This document shows positions 46,774 through 58,440 of a stretch of DNA of 64,000 bases, piece by piece. The notes under the pieces were generated by a model, which saw only the letters and a list, made by a program, of their open reading frames with translations, was not told where the DNA came from and did not search any database. The translations under genes were made by a program, and so were the position numbers. Numbering within the stretch: position 1 is the first letter of the stretch; each line of letters begins with the position of its first letter. The stretch is from Beta vulgaris subsp. vulgaris (lineage: Eukaryota > Streptophyta > Magnoliopsida > Caryophyllales > Amaranthaceae). Where the stretch lies: the NCBI RefSeq assembly GCF_026745355.1, contig NC_079204.1, positions 51,942,209-52,006,208 on the forward strand, given 5' to 3'.

Positions 46774-46897
46774 TTTTGTCGTATTGAAGAGCTGGGCCTA
46801 AGGTCTCCACATTTGAGCACATTGTCTGGGTATAACTTGTGGGCTATACCCTAATTCCATCGTTCATTGGTGATATGTAATTCTCTCGATCCTCATA

Positions 46898-47106
46898 CTT
46901 CATCCGTTTCTTTTTACTCGCTACACTTCTCATTTCACGGACTCCTAGGCAATTTTTGGAGAAGAGAGAGGTAGAGAGTAAAAAGAAAAGGGACCCATGT
47001 GGGAGGAGAGAGATAGAGAGAGTTTATTGCCCAAAAAAGAAGTGTAGCAAGTAATGTGAAACTTCCCATAATAGAAAATATAGCGAGTAAAAAGAAACGG
47101 AGGAAG
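46898..47106. mobile_element. Stowaway-like MITE upstream of the BRCT gene
   Basis: CTTCATCCGTTTCTTTTTACTCGC and ...GCGAGTAAAAAGAAACGGAGGAAG form the ends, with TA flanks. The core has a GA-rich AGAGAGAGAT stretch. Confidence 0.65.
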
Positions 47107-48727
47107 TATTAATCGATACAGTTTGACGTATACAAGATTTAGGAGCTTTATTTAGCTTTTTTATGTTATTGTTGGCAGGATGTCTCAGATGAGTTGTAAC
47201 TAGCCTTCAATACAAGTGATGTGTGTGTGGATTATTTTGGCATAGTTAGTGGAATATTGTGCCTTAACTTCTTAAAGTAGTGTTTTGGTATGGCAGGATG
47301 TCCCGGATGAGTTATAACTAGCCTCCAAAGCACTTGATGAGTGCGTGGCTTATTTTGGTGATTATTCTTGAATTTCATCTAAATGTAGTTTTAGAGAATG
47401 TAATTTATAATCATTATTGGTACTTATTAATAAATTATCATGTTGTATAAACACATAATATAAAAATTGCTTGATGAAAAAGTTGTTTCAATAGGAAAGT
47501 ACGAAAGAAGATTGTATTTTGTGTTTAAAAATTGTAATGCGGATTTAGATGTAAAGTTATATTGTCAAATCAAATTTATGAAAGATTTTTCTTTTGTTTG
47601 ATTGATAATTTTGTTCTTTATGCCAAAACTTCTTTGAAGGTTTTATTTCAAGTTGTTTTGTCATTGCTTAATTTGTGAGAAATTTTCCATAAATACAATT
47701 TTGATTGCACATTGATATCCGATGGATTTAAAAAATCACACATGATAGGATGCAATGGCATTGAATTGACATAATTGGCCTTGTCATTTATTAATCATGG
47801 ATATACAGGGAGGTTTACTGTAAATTTAAGTAAACACCACATAGACCTGTTTTGATTTATATAGTTGAGATGAACTTATTTTTTTTTTAATAATCATTAC
47901 ATATTTCTCCTAAAAAGTAAAATGTTCATACTATCTTAACTGACACAAATGAGAACTACGATTTTTTAAGTGGCTCGGTCATGTGAAAGGAAAGACATGT
48001 GCATGAGAGAGATATATATGTGACAACATCATGCATTTCAATTGATCTATAATATAAATATTAGTATAGACTATAGATATATCTAAATTCTTGGGTGTAA
48101 CTGTTATACCATAATTATGGTATAGCAAAGCTCAAACCATCGTTTCTTTGTAAAAGTAACTCCAATGACATGAAATAAATGACATAATGACATGATGATT
48201 CATGTCATTGTTTGTAAAGTCCATGTCATTCTTATTGGAGTTTATTTTCATTATGTATGTTACACAATAAGTTATGATGTAACATCTTACACAAAAGACA
48301 CACTCATAGATATTAATGTAGCTTAGAATATGTTTTATGTTCTAATATGAACTAAGTTAGTGACAGATTAAACATTTAAAAAATTAATCTAAGACGACAA
48401 ACTTATTTATTCAGATTTGATTTGTTGATTACTCCATCCATTTATGAATAAAAATGATGGTGACAGATACATTCTTTTAAATTCATAGTATTCAAAATAT
48501 ATCTTTACCCTTAATTTACAAACGTAGATAAACTATATTTTAGTGATCTTTTTTTTTCTACATGAAGATGGTCGGCAATTAACCCCGAAAAGAAAGTTAC
48601 CAACAAGACACAAGTGTTTACCTGTTCAGATCACTCAGTAAAAATGGTTTATTTCATTTCATCTAGAATCTCACGTGATCACACGATCATAGTGATGGAT
48701 TAGTGTTACTTCAAATTGTAAAAGGTG

Positions 48728-48732
<5 letters not shown>
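47107..48732. other. Intergenic, with a diverged tandem duplication
   Basis: A block of about 65 bp beginning GGCAGGATGTC(T/C)C(A/G)GATGAGTT occurs at about 47176 and again at about 47296. An inverted GACATGAAATAAATGACAT/ATGTCATT cluster lies at 48170-48235. No gene is supported. Confidence 0.45.

Positions 48733-48780
<48 letters not shown>
48733..48780. repeat. (AT)n microsatellite
   Basis: A nearly pure AT dinucleotide run bordering the MITE at 48781. Confidence 0.9.
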
Positions 48781-48783
<3 letters not shown>

Positions 48784-49066
48784 GCAAGATCACATGAGAA
48801 TGCTCATTACATGAGAAATGGGAATGAATCTCAACCACACGATTGGTTTAGAGTTACAACACTTATTCATTAGAGTTATATCCCTCTAAAAAATTTGAAT
48901 TCAAAATTTTTTGTGTTTTTTTTGAATTTTTTTTTCCAAATATTTTGTTTTTGGAGTTACATCACTTTTTCATTAGAGTTACATCACTTATTCATAAGAG
49001 TTATAGCGTGTAAAATTCATTCTCATTTCTCATATAAGTATGCTTTCTCATATGAACTCACTTCTA
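48781..49066. mobile_element. TIR MITE targeted to an AT repeat
   Basis: The left end AGGCAAGATCACATGAGAATGC...ATGAGAAATGGGAATGAA and the right end TTCATTCTCATTTCTCATAT...CATATGAACTCACTT are imperfect inverted repeats, and TATATA flanks both sides. Most of it is repeated at 54715-54991 as part of the duplication around the LINE. Confidence 0.55.
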
Positions 49067-49237
49067 TATATATATATATACAGGGCCGGTTCTGAGGGTA
49101 GGAAAGGAGTGCCACCGCCCAGGGCCCACGATCGTGTGGGGCCCAAAAAAAGAAATTAACTATGACCAATTAAATAAAAATTGATACACTTTTTTGAACA
49201 TTTAGTGAAATTTGTGCTATTTTTGTGCAATTTTTAA
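48788..49237. repeat. 450-bp direct repeat left of the LINE
   Basis: Begins GATCACATGAGAATGC and ends GTGCAATTTTTAA. It is almost identical to 54715-55162, with one or two substitutions and two single-base length differences. The copies abut the 5' end and the poly(A) end of the LINE, which is the geometry of a target-site duplication. The copy contains the MITE above and the first half (49081-49237) of a hAT MITE that is complete at 55007-55328. Confidence 0.85.
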
Positions 49238-49265
49238 TTCAAATTTTAATGCAATTTTTTGAACA

Positions 49266-50567
49266 GTGGAGGACGCAGTAGAATGGGTTGATGATGGGGA
49301 GGATGAGGAGGAGGCTCGTGTGGCCTTAGGATTAGTTGGAAGAATCTGGACTGAACGACACATTAACGCAAACGCTTTCATGTCGACAATGAAATCGGTA
49401 TGGCAATCAAAACATGGAGTTGACATCAACAATATAGGAGACAATACATTCGTCTTTCAATTTCACCACTGGAGGGATAAACAAAAGGTGATAGAAGGGC
49501 AGCCATGGCACTTTGATAAACATGCTATACTCTTTGGCGACATTGAAGGTAACAAACGACCATCTGATATGCACTTATATGAACTACCAATGTGGGTTCG
49601 GGTCTATAACCTCCCCTTCAAGGGCAGATTCAATCTAACGAATGTCGAAGCTATAGGAAACAAATTGGGTACTTTCATAAAATTGGATAATTCGGGAGCG
49701 ATGGGGATTGATAAGTCCATCCGTCTGAGAGTCAAGGTGGACGTAAGAAAACCTCTTTTCAAGTATGTCAAGGTGAAGATGAGAGGAGGAGATGAGGAAT
49801 TCTTTGATGTTAAATATGAGAAACCACCAATATTCTGTTACCACTGTGGGCGGATGGGGCATGGGGTGAAAGACTGCCATGATAGGTGTGATGAGGAGGA
49901 ACAGGAGATGGAGTACGGGGGCTGGCTAAAAGCTTCCCCATGGAAGCGGAGTGAAATGTATGAGGACAGTTATGGGAAAGGGAAAAATAAGGGGTGCGCA
50001 AAATCGCTGTTCATCACAAAACCAAAACCCCAAGCAATTCAAGTTACAAGTAAACAAGTAGACGAGGTGATTGACACATTACACTCTTGCGAAATACGAG
50101 AAAAGAACAAGGACCCGGAAACGGATAAGAGGTGGGAGGAAGGGCAAGAGAATGATGCAAGGCATCCGAAACATAAGTCGGGGTTCCCTCAGATCGAACA
50201 AGCAGCTACTCGCATTCTTTTAGCCGACAAGAAAGAGGCGATGAGTGTAGGGCCTCAAGGTGAAGGTGATGAAGGGGTGGCTACGTGTGTCACAGTTGAA
50301 GGAAGTGATATTATCATGCAGGCACCTCCCACTGGACGTACATGGAAACGATACAACAAAAAACATGTCGAGGTGGGGAAAAAAAAGGGCAGTGACACGG
50401 GAAATAGGAGAAGAGAGAGAGATGGGGACACGGAGGTGGGGGAAGTTCAGGGAGGGGAGAAGAAACTGAAACACACTGAGAGTGGTACAACTACAATGCA
50501 GGTGAATGATGTAAGTACTGAACTAAAGGTGGCGGGCCCCACAAACTGGGCCCTCGGTTGTCAATGA
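49266..50567 (+). CDS. LINE ORF1 protein (nucleic-acid-binding)
   Basis: An open frame of 433 codons, read from just after an in-frame stop; its true start codon is probably lost, since the first in-frame codon used here is GTG. Residues about 20-150 match the DUF4283 domain of plant LINE ORF1 (NTFVFQFHHWRDKQKVIEGQPWHFDKH-type core, LPMWVRVYNLPF). A CCHC zinc knuckle CYHCGRMGHGVKDC is at residues 191-204. The C-terminal half is charged and low in complexity (Lys/Glu/Gly). ORF1 proteins coat LINE RNA and escort it to the target. The TGA overlaps the ORF2 ATG. Confidence 0.85.
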   Translation: MEDAVEWVDDGEDEEEARVALGLVGRIWTERHINANAFMSTMKSVWQSKHGVDINNIGDNTFVFQFHHWRDKQKVIEGQPWHFDKHAILFGDIEGNKRPSDMHLYELPMWVRVYNLPFKGRFNLTNVEAIGNKLGTFIKLDNSGAMGIDKSIRLRVKVDVRKPLFKYVKVKMRGGDEEFFDVKYEKPPIFCYHCGRMGHGVKDCHDRCDEEEQEMEYGGWLKASPWKRSEMYEDSYGKGKNKGCAKSLFITKPKPQAIQVTSKQVDEVIDTLHSCEIREKNKDPETDKRWEEGQENDARHPKHKSGFPQIEQAATRILLADKKEAMSVGPQGEGDEGVATCVTVEGSDIIMQAPPTGRTWKRYNKKHVEVGKKKGSDTGNRRRERDGDTEVGEVQGGEKKLKHTESGTTTMQVNDVSTELKVAGPTNWALGCQ

Positions 50568-53500
50568 GCCACATCCTATTATGGAATTGCCGGGGTTTGG
50601 GGAGTATCCCGGCAGCCAACGCGCTTCGACGCGTGGTTATAAATGAACACCCCCATTTGGTGTTTTTGCAGGAGACAAAAATGAAACACGGTGAAATGGA
50701 GAATATAAAAAGGAAGTTAAATTTCAAAGGTATGCTTGCGGTGGATTGCGAGGGAGAAGGACGTGGGAGAAAGGGAGGCCTGGCTTTGCTGTGGAAGGAT
50801 GATTGGAACATCACGGTTAATACCTTCTCAAAAAATCATATAGACGTTAGCATAGAGAGTGTAGATATGGAGGAATGGAGATTCACTGGCATATATGGTT
50901 GGCCTGAGGAAGGGAACAAACACAAAACGGGGGTTTTGCTGAAATCACTATATAGAAATGAGAGCAGACCGTGGATATGCGGGGGCGACTTTAATGTGAT
51001 GTTGTGGTCGTGTGAGAAGCAAGGTGGTAATGATTTTCGATATGAGGATGCCGCATCTTTTAGAGAAGCTATTGACCACTGCAAATTGGAGGATATGCAT
51101 TATGTGGGGCACCCCTTCACATGGACGAATAACCAAGGAGGAGAACAAAATATCCAGGAACGGTTAGACCGATGCCTTGCAAATATGGAATGGCGAGAGC
51201 GATTTTGTGGTTCTTTTGTAACCCACCTGGAGAAGCGTCGATCGGATCACCTCCCTATCCTACTCAGTTTACGCACTCGGGTTAGACCACATGATGAAAG
51301 GCGACGAAGGAAGATTTTTCGGTTCGAGGAGATATGGACTCATGAAGGAGGGTGTGAAGATGTTATTAAGGAAGCATGGGCAGGGGGTCATGATATGGCG
51401 AGCTGTATGAATAGAACGACCTCAAAGCTGCGAGATTGGAGCAAAAGTCATTTTGGCGAATTCGCGAAGGAAATGCGCGCTTGCCAAAATCAAATGCGAG
51501 CCTTAATGGGAGAAGAGCAGACACCACAAGTTATAGCCACAATGAAAGAGGTTGATAGTAGGATGGATGAGTTGGAGAGACGCGAAGAAGTTTATTGGAA
51601 GCAACGGAGTAGACAAGAATGGCTGAAGAGTGGGGACCAAAATACAAAATTTTTCCATGCAAAAACCAAGCAACGACGTGAGCGAAATCAAATTGGAAAA
51701 ATAAACGATGCAGCAGGTAACACTTTCTATGAGGAGGACGAAATTGCTGATGTTTTCGTCCAACATTTTGAGGAACTTTTTTGCGCCAATGCTGAAATTG
51801 ACATTGCACCTGTTACCGACAAAGTGAGGGCCACGGTACCACCGAATATGGCAGCTATGTTCCTGGAGCCTTAAGTCAAAGAAGAGATTCATGAAGCCCT
51901 AAAGCAAATGCACCCTACAAAAGCCCCCGGCCCCGATGGTATGTGTGCGTTATTTTACCAAAAATTTTGGAGTATTGTTGGGTTGGATGTAGAGAAAACA
52001 GTGCTGGAAATTTTAAATCATGGAGGTGATGTAAAGGTCTTTAATCAGACTCATATTGTCCTCATTCCAAAAAAAAAGGTATGTGAGTCCCCTGCTGACT
52101 ATAGGCCTATTAGTCTATGCAATGTCATTTATAAGCTTGTGTCAAAAGTCTTAGCAAACAGACTCAAAAAAGTGCTACCCATTATCATTCATGAGTCACA
52201 AAGTGGTTTTGTCCCTGGAAGATTAATTACAGACAACATTTTGATAGCATATGAATGTTTTCATTTTCTGCGCCAAAAGAAAAAAGGGAAGGAGGGATTT
52301 TTAGGCCTCAAACTGGATATGAGCAAAGCTTATGATAGAGTGGAATGGGGCTTTCTGGAAAAGATGATGATTAAACTGGGTTTCCCGGCGGGATTTGTGA
52401 AGTTAATTCTTAACTGTGTTACGTCTACCTCCTTTTCTATCTTAGTGAATGGGCAACCTTCGCGGAAATTTCAACCAACTCGGGGGTTGCGTCAGGGTGA
52501 TCCTTTGTCTCCATTTTTGTTCATTATATGTGCGGAAGGCCTATCCTCCCTCCTACGCGATGCTGAAGCGAAAAAAGAAATTCATGGGGTAAAAATTGGG
52601 AAGAAAGTAAATGCGATCTCACATTTATTTTTTGCTGATGACAGCTTATTGTTTTCGCGGGCCAATGAGGAAGAGGTGGACAAAATTCTTGATATCCTTG
52701 CAGTTTATGAGAATGCGTCCGGTCAAAAACTGAATATGGAAAAATCCGAGGTGTCTTTTAGCCGAAATGTAGAGCAAGAAAAGCAAGAAACCCTTCAGAT
52801 GAAGTTATCTTTTAAGGCTGTTGAAGATCAAGAGAAGTACTTGGGTCTCCCTACTTTTGTAGGGGGGTCGAAGAAGTGGGTTTTTAGAAGCATTCAGGAG
52901 CGGATTCACAAAAAATTGAAAGGATGGAAGGAAGGTTTCCTATCGCAAGCAGGTAGGGAAGTGCTTATTAAAGCCATTGCACAGGCAATACCCACTTATG
53001 CCATGCAATGCTTTAGGCTCCCAACGAGTATACTGAATGAGATCGAAAAATTATGTCGTGGATTTTTTTGGGGGCAAAAACATGAAGAGCGAAAGATGGC
53101 GTGGGTCTCATGGGAAAAAATATGTACCTCGAAAAAAGAGGGTGGTCTGGGTATGAGAAACCTAGAAGTTTTCAACAATGCGATGCTTGCAAAACAAGCC
53201 TGGAGAATACTAAGGTACCCTAATTCATTAGTGGCCAAGGTAATGAAAAACAAATATTTCCCGAAAACTTCATTCATGGAGGCGAAAGAGAACCCCGTAG
53301 CGAGTTATACCTGGAAGTCTATACTATCAGCTCGGAAATTGCTAGGGCAGGGCATACGAAAGGTGGTAGGAAATGGAGCGAGTACGGAGCTCTGGACAGA
53401 CCCGTGGGTCCCCACTCTCCCTCGTTTTCGGGTATTGGGTGCACCTTCTCACAATGATGCACCAAGAGTGGTGGCCGAGATAATAGAAAATGGGCAGTGG

Positions 53501-54679
53501 AAGAAAGATGAGATGAAAAAGTGGCTGTCCACCTGGGAAGTTGAGGAAATACTGAAAATACCGATCCCACATAATAACAGTGAAGATAAGTGGACATGGC
53601 ACCACTCGAAAAATGGAGAGTTTTCGGTTCGTAGTGCATACTTTGTGGCATTGAAGGCCAGGAATGTAGAAAGAGCTACTTCGTCTGAAGACTCTAATCA
53701 GATAGTGTGGCGCAAGATCTGGAAGGCAAATCTTCCCACAAAAATCAGACTTTTTGGTTGGAAGGTGATGCACAACGGTCTTCCAATGCGGGTAGCCCTG
53801 CGAAGCCGAGGATGTGTGATGGATTGCCTATGCCCCATGTGTGGGGAAGAAGAGGAATCTATTAGTCATGCGATGCTTAGGTGTCCGGAAACCCAGAGGG
53901 TGTGGAGGCATTCTCCGCTACGGCTGTCTGTAGCAGCAGATTTCAACGGCTCTATGTTGGAATGGGTGAGGCATGTTTCGAGGAATGTCGATGATGAGAT
54001 GTGGTGGGGCTTGCTATGGAGTCTGATGTGGGGCATCTGGTTGAGAAGGAATGCCTGGATTTTTGAAAATCGCAAAATGGATGCCTTGTCGGTGATCGAG
54101 AAAGCTGTAAATCTTGTGAATGAATATCAAGCGGCAAGGGACGAGCCAAAGGAAGTGCCTCCTGCAGCTGGTGGGGGGCAAAAAATATGGCAAGCTCCGA
54201 CGTCGGGTACTTTTAAAATCAATTCGGACGCGGCTGTTTATGGAGATGGGACTCTTGGCTTTGGAGGGATTGTTCGAGATGAAATGGGGGAGGTGATGTT
54301 AGCTACCTGTGACGTGTATGAGGGAGGCTGTGATACAGATGTTGCAGAAGCAATGGCGGCACGTCATGCTGTGAAGGTGGCCGTGGAAGCGGGGCTTCGT
54401 AACATAGTGCTAGAGAGTGATTGTCTAAAGCTCATTACGCATTTGAAAAAAGGGTTGCTAGAGAATTCTGGTTTTAGTCTCATTGTAAAGGATATTTTAC
54501 TTTTTCGTAGCTCAAATGTGTCTCTAGCCTTTAATCATGTACGCAGGGAAGGAAATCGGGTAGCTCATCAGCTAGCCCAGATGAGTAGAACTTTTAGGGA
54601 GTTGAGAGTATGGATTGAAGAGGTTCCAAACGAGGTTTGGACTTATGTACTTTCTGATATGATTTCAATGAATGCTTAG
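50564..54679 (+). pseudogene. LINE ORF2: endonuclease, reverse transcriptase, RNase H; one in-frame stop
   Basis: Starts at the ATG in ATGA shared with the ORF1 stop; 1371 codons to the stop at 54679. Residues 1-230 are an apurinic-type endonuclease (LLWNCRGLG, LQETKM, GGDFNVM, RRSDHLPI). RT spans about 500-760, with YRPISLCN, DMSKAYDRV, RQGDPLSPFLF and catalytic FADD near residue 690. A zinc-binding RVT region (CPMCGEEEESISHAMLRCP) lies near 1090. RNase H (about 1217-1345) shows SDAAV, E and D positions (LESDC) and HVRREGNRVAH. One TAA at 51872 (codon 437) breaks an otherwise open frame, in the linker before the RT. The enzyme nicks target DNA and primes reverse transcription there. Confidence 0.92.
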
Positions 54680-54714
54680 GTGTGTGGTGTTTTCCCGTCA
54701 AAAAAAAAAAAAAA

Positions 54715-55162
54715 GATCACATGAGAATGCTCATTACATGAGAAATGGGAATGAATCTCAACCACACGATTGGTTTAGAGTTACAACACTTATTCATTAG
54801 AGTTATATCCCTCTAAAAAATTTGAATTCAAAATTTGTTGTGTTTTTTTTGAATTTTTTTTCCAAATATTTTGTTTTTGGAGTTACATCACTTTTTCATT
54901 AGAGTTACATCACTTATTCATAAGAGTTATAGCGTGTAAAATTCATTCTCATTTCTCATATAAGTATGCTTTCTCATATGAACTCACTTCTATATATATA
55001 TATATACAGGGCCGGTTCTGAGGGTAGGAAAGGAGTGCCACCGCCCAGGGCCACGATCGTGTGGGGCCCAAAAAAAGAAATTAACTATGACCAATTAAAT
55101 AAAAATTGATACACTTTTTTGAACATTTAGTGAAATTTGTGCTATTTTTGTGCAATTTTTAA
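54715..55162. repeat. 450-bp direct repeat right of the LINE
   Basis: Second copy of 48788-49237, starting right after the LINE poly(A). Unlike the left copy it continues without a break into the second half of the hAT MITE (to 55328), so it shows the intact pre-insertion junction. Confidence 0.85.
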
Positions 55163-55328
55163 TAATATTATGTGCTTATTTTTTATTGGTATCATTAACA
55201 AAATATAGATTATAGTTTTAGGTACAAAGATTTTAATTATATGACCTATAAAATATTAGGATGGACTCATATAGGGGACTTTATTTTTAGATCCGCCTAG
55301 GGCCCAAAAATTATCAGGAACAGCCCTG
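55007..55328. mobile_element. hAT-type MITE, 322 bp
   Basis: CAGGGCCGGTTCTGA and TCAGGAACAGCCCTG form the ends (complement CAGGGCTGTTCCTGA), flanked by TATATATA on both sides. It carries the GGGCC(C)ACGATCGTGTGGGGCCC phrase. The 5' half also appears at 49081-49237. Confidence 0.75.
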
Positions 55329-55362
55329 TATATATATATATATATATAATATATAATATATA

Positions 55363-55401
<39 letters not shown>
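55329..55401. repeat. (AT)n microsatellite
   Basis: An AT-dinucleotide run with small interruptions. Confidence 0.9.
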
Positions 55402-55404
<3 letters not shown>

Positions 55405-55450
55405 AGAGATCACTACTGTGTCACATGGTTAGATTTATTAGTGGGGACTA

Positions 55451-56641
55451 GGAAAAATGGATCAGAATACCCCCAACTTTGGCCCGTCCGCTTTTAATAC
55501 CCCCAACTATGAGTTATTTTTAAATACCCCCAACTATTGAGGAGGTCCGCCAAAAATGCTCCATTTACCTGTTATGACCGGATGAACCTGTAAATCTAAA
55601 CTCCTACCCCCCACCCTCAGCTCCTCTGGCCATCTTTCTCCTATACCCATCCCACCACCCACTGCCACCTTCCCTCACCCCCTCTACCACCCTTCCCACG
55701 CCCCAGCCCCCCTACCCCCAGTGGCCCCCATAATTAAAAAAAAAAGGGAGAGAGAGCAAAGCAGCCACAAAGGCAGTGGAAACTGCCACCCCTTCGCAGT
55801 TCATGTCCAACAAATGCCAACCCATCGCAGTTCGGCCTGTACTCAACGAAGCCCAACAACGAAAACAAAAGAAAAAGAAGACGCAGTCTTCTACCTTCTG
55901 CACTTCATCCCTACCAGCGACGAAAAAAAAAAGACAAAAAAAAGACCAACCGACCGGAGGTCGGATTCGTCCGCCATTGAAACTTACTGCCAAGCCTCGC
56001 AATTTTGTGCTGTGACCCACGAAATCCATCGCCACAAAACAAACCGAGAAAAAAAATAATAATAAGAAAACAGAGAGGCCCACAGTCGACCCCCAGCTCG
56101 ACGGCGACCCGCACACACACCACAACTCCCACAAAACAACAGAAAATCGAGGGGGAGGCATTTGCCGCGAAAATCGAGGGGGAGGAGAGGGAGATTTCGA
56201 CGGGGGTTAGGGGAGGGGGGTTCCGAAGGGTGTTAAGGCAGTGGGGCTGCTACTGTGGGGGTGGGGATTGGGGTATGCTGTGGTTGGGAGTGGGTAGGGG
56301 GTGTAGGGGTGGAGGAAGTGGGGGGACTGCTAGGGGATGGGAGTGGGGGTTCTGGGTGGTGGGAGTGGGGAGGATGGTTGGGCTGGCATGAGGGTTTGCA
56401 GCCGGGAAGGGGAGAGGGAGGGGCTGGGGTGGGGGGAGAGGGTGGTTGAAGTGGTGGTGGGTAGGAGTAGAAATTAAAAATAAAAGAGAGATAAAAAAAT
56501 TACCTTGTTAACAGGTTACAAGTCATCTGGGTGCATTTTTGGCGGACCTCCTCAATAGTTGGGGGTATTTAAAAATAACTCATAATTGGGGGTATTAAAA
56601 GCGGACGGGCCAAAGTTGGGGGTATTCTGATCCATTTTTCC
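55451..56641. mobile_element. Mutator-like element with 109-bp TIRs and a C-rich/G-rich core
   Basis: 55451-55559 and 56533-56641 are near-perfect inverted repeats (GGAAAAATGGATCAGAATAC... inward to GGTCCGCCAAAAATGC), differing at about one base. TIRs contain three repeats of ATACCCCCAACT. The core is GC-rich: the left (55590-55730) is C-rich on the plus strand, and the right (56195-56460) is strongly G-rich with many GGGG runs. No target duplication is evident. The core ORFs of 112-149 codons show no known domain, so any captured gene is unidentified. Confidence 0.7.
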
Positions 56642-56809
56642 AAATTATTTCTGCTACACATTCCATCCACCTCTTTGATTTTAACATAAAGATAATGATT
56701 AGTACTAGTAATTATTGAAATATTATGTTAATAAAGAGTTCAGTAATCCAGTATCTTTAGGTACGCCCTTTGATATAACTTGTTATGTTGATTTTAATAA
56801 TTTTTCCAG

Positions 56810-58440
56810 TCAAACATAGAGGTTTTCAAAGCAGCTGCTACTAAAGGAAGGAAGTCTCAAAGTTTTCAGGAAGCCGTGAAACATCCTGGTTGGTGCAAGG
56901 TGATGGAGGAGGAGCTTGCGGCTCTTGAGCGCAGTGGACTTGGAGTTTGGAGGGTCTACCTCCAGGCAAGAAAGCTATTAGTAGTGGTTGGGTGTATTGT
57001 ATAAAATACACTTCAACTGGAGCGGTTGAAAGTTAAAAGGTAGATTAGTTGTGCATGGCAATCGTCCGATAGAAGGTGTTGATTATAATGAGACGTTTGC
57101 TCCTGTTGCAACTTGCAAAAATGGACACTATATTTTTAGTTGTTGTTGTATCTCTTAATTGGGAATTACATTAGATGGATGTTAATAATTCTCTCTTACA
57201 TGTTGATTTGCATGAAAAAGTTTATATGAAAGTCCTCCTATGTGTCATGATGCTCCTCTAAGAAAGATTTGCAGGTTAAGAAAATCATTGTATGGTTTGA
57301 AATAGGTACCTCGATCGATATATAGTCGTTTGCAAAGTTATCTCAAGCATTAAATCTTATGGTATTAAGCAATTTGCTTCAAATTATTCTTTGTTCAATT
57401 ACATTCAGCGACATGTTGCTCTTCATGTTCTTGTTTACATTGATGATTTGATTATTGCAGGCTCATCTCATGATGCTCTTGTTCGCTTTAAGAAACATTT
57501 GAGTTCATGTTTCCATATGAAGGATATGGGTATATTGAAATATTTCTTAGGCATTGAGGTTACTAGGAGCAAGGATGGTATTTTTTTTTTTGACACAACG
57601 CCAATATTCGTTGGATGTGTTAACAGAAGTAGGCATGTTAGGTTGTAAACCCATTGACACGCCTATGGAGCAGAATCATCACCCCGCTTCCGCTGAAGGC
57701 TCGCCATATGATCATCGGTCATCCTGACGGATATAGGCGCAAAGTTGGACGTCTATTCTATCTGTCAATTACTTGTCTTGAGTTAAGCTATGTTGTCCAT
57801 ACTTTATCTCAATTTCTTGTTGCACCACAGATTTGTCATTGGGATGCTGCTCTTTGTGTTTTGCGTTATCTATAAGGAGTCCTGGTCAGAGTATTATGTT
57901 GCGTCCTCTAGGTAATATGCAACTTACTGGTTTTTATGATAGTGATTGGGCTGCTTTTCCTTTGACTCGACGCTCTGTTACTAGTTATTTGGTGTTCTTG
58001 GGTTGTTCTCTTGTCTACTAGAAGACTAAGAAACAACCTATTGTAGCTCGTTCATGCTGAGAGTATAGGGTTATAACTATTACTACTTGTGAGTTAAAGT
58101 GATTGAAGTATTTGTTGTCTTCTCTCGGTGTTTTGCATCCTAAGCCTATGCGTTTGTATTCAGATAGTCAATCTGCTATTCTTATTTTAAAGAATCCAGT
58201 TTTTCATGATCGTACGAAGCATATTGACTTATTGAGGTAGATTGCCATTTTATTCGTGATGAATTAAGTTTTGATAATTTGTCTACTTTCTATGTTCCTA
58301 CATGCCATCAGTTAGTACATATTTTGACAAAAGTCTTAGACAGCCTTCAGTTTGCTTTTCTACTTCGCTGGTTACGCATTTGTTATATTCATGCTACAAC
58401 TCGAATAGGAGTATTGAAATATTATGTTAATAAAAAGTTT
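56810..58440 (+). pseudogene. Decayed Ty1/copia pol fragment
   Basis: Degenerate RT-RNase H sequence broken by many stops and shifts. Recognisable pieces are LPPGKKAISSGWVY-like (about 56955), GVDYNETFAPVA-like (about 57075), the RT core VYIDDLIIAGSS (57433-57468), MKDMGILKYFLGIEV (57517-57561) and late RNase H motifs (DSQSAILILKNPVFHDRTKHID, about 58160). Gag and integrase are missing. It cannot encode a functional protein. Confidence 0.85.

Larger units (their letters stand above)
49238..54714 (+). mobile_element. L1-type plant LINE, near complete
   Basis: A 5.5-kb non-LTR retrotransposon with ORF1 (RNA-binding, CCHC), ORF2 (endonuclease, RT, zinc-finger region, RNase H) and a 3' poly(A) tract (54700-54714). 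Only 28 bp precede the ORF1 homology and there is no in-frame ATG at its start, so the 5' end is slightly truncated. It inserted into a hAT MITE, and the 450-bp flanking repeats appear to be the target duplication. Confidence 0.92.

Noticed and set aside
48733..55401. Tandem segmental duplication instead of LINE target duplication
   Set aside because: Possible, but the repeats end precisely at the LINE 5' end and poly(A), and only the right copy continues into the intact hAT MITE, which favours duplication at insertion.
55721..56391. ORFs of 112-149 codons in the GC-rich core
   Set aside because: Low-complexity Lys/Arg- or Gly/Trp-rich translations caused by base skew inside the long-TIR element; no domain seen.
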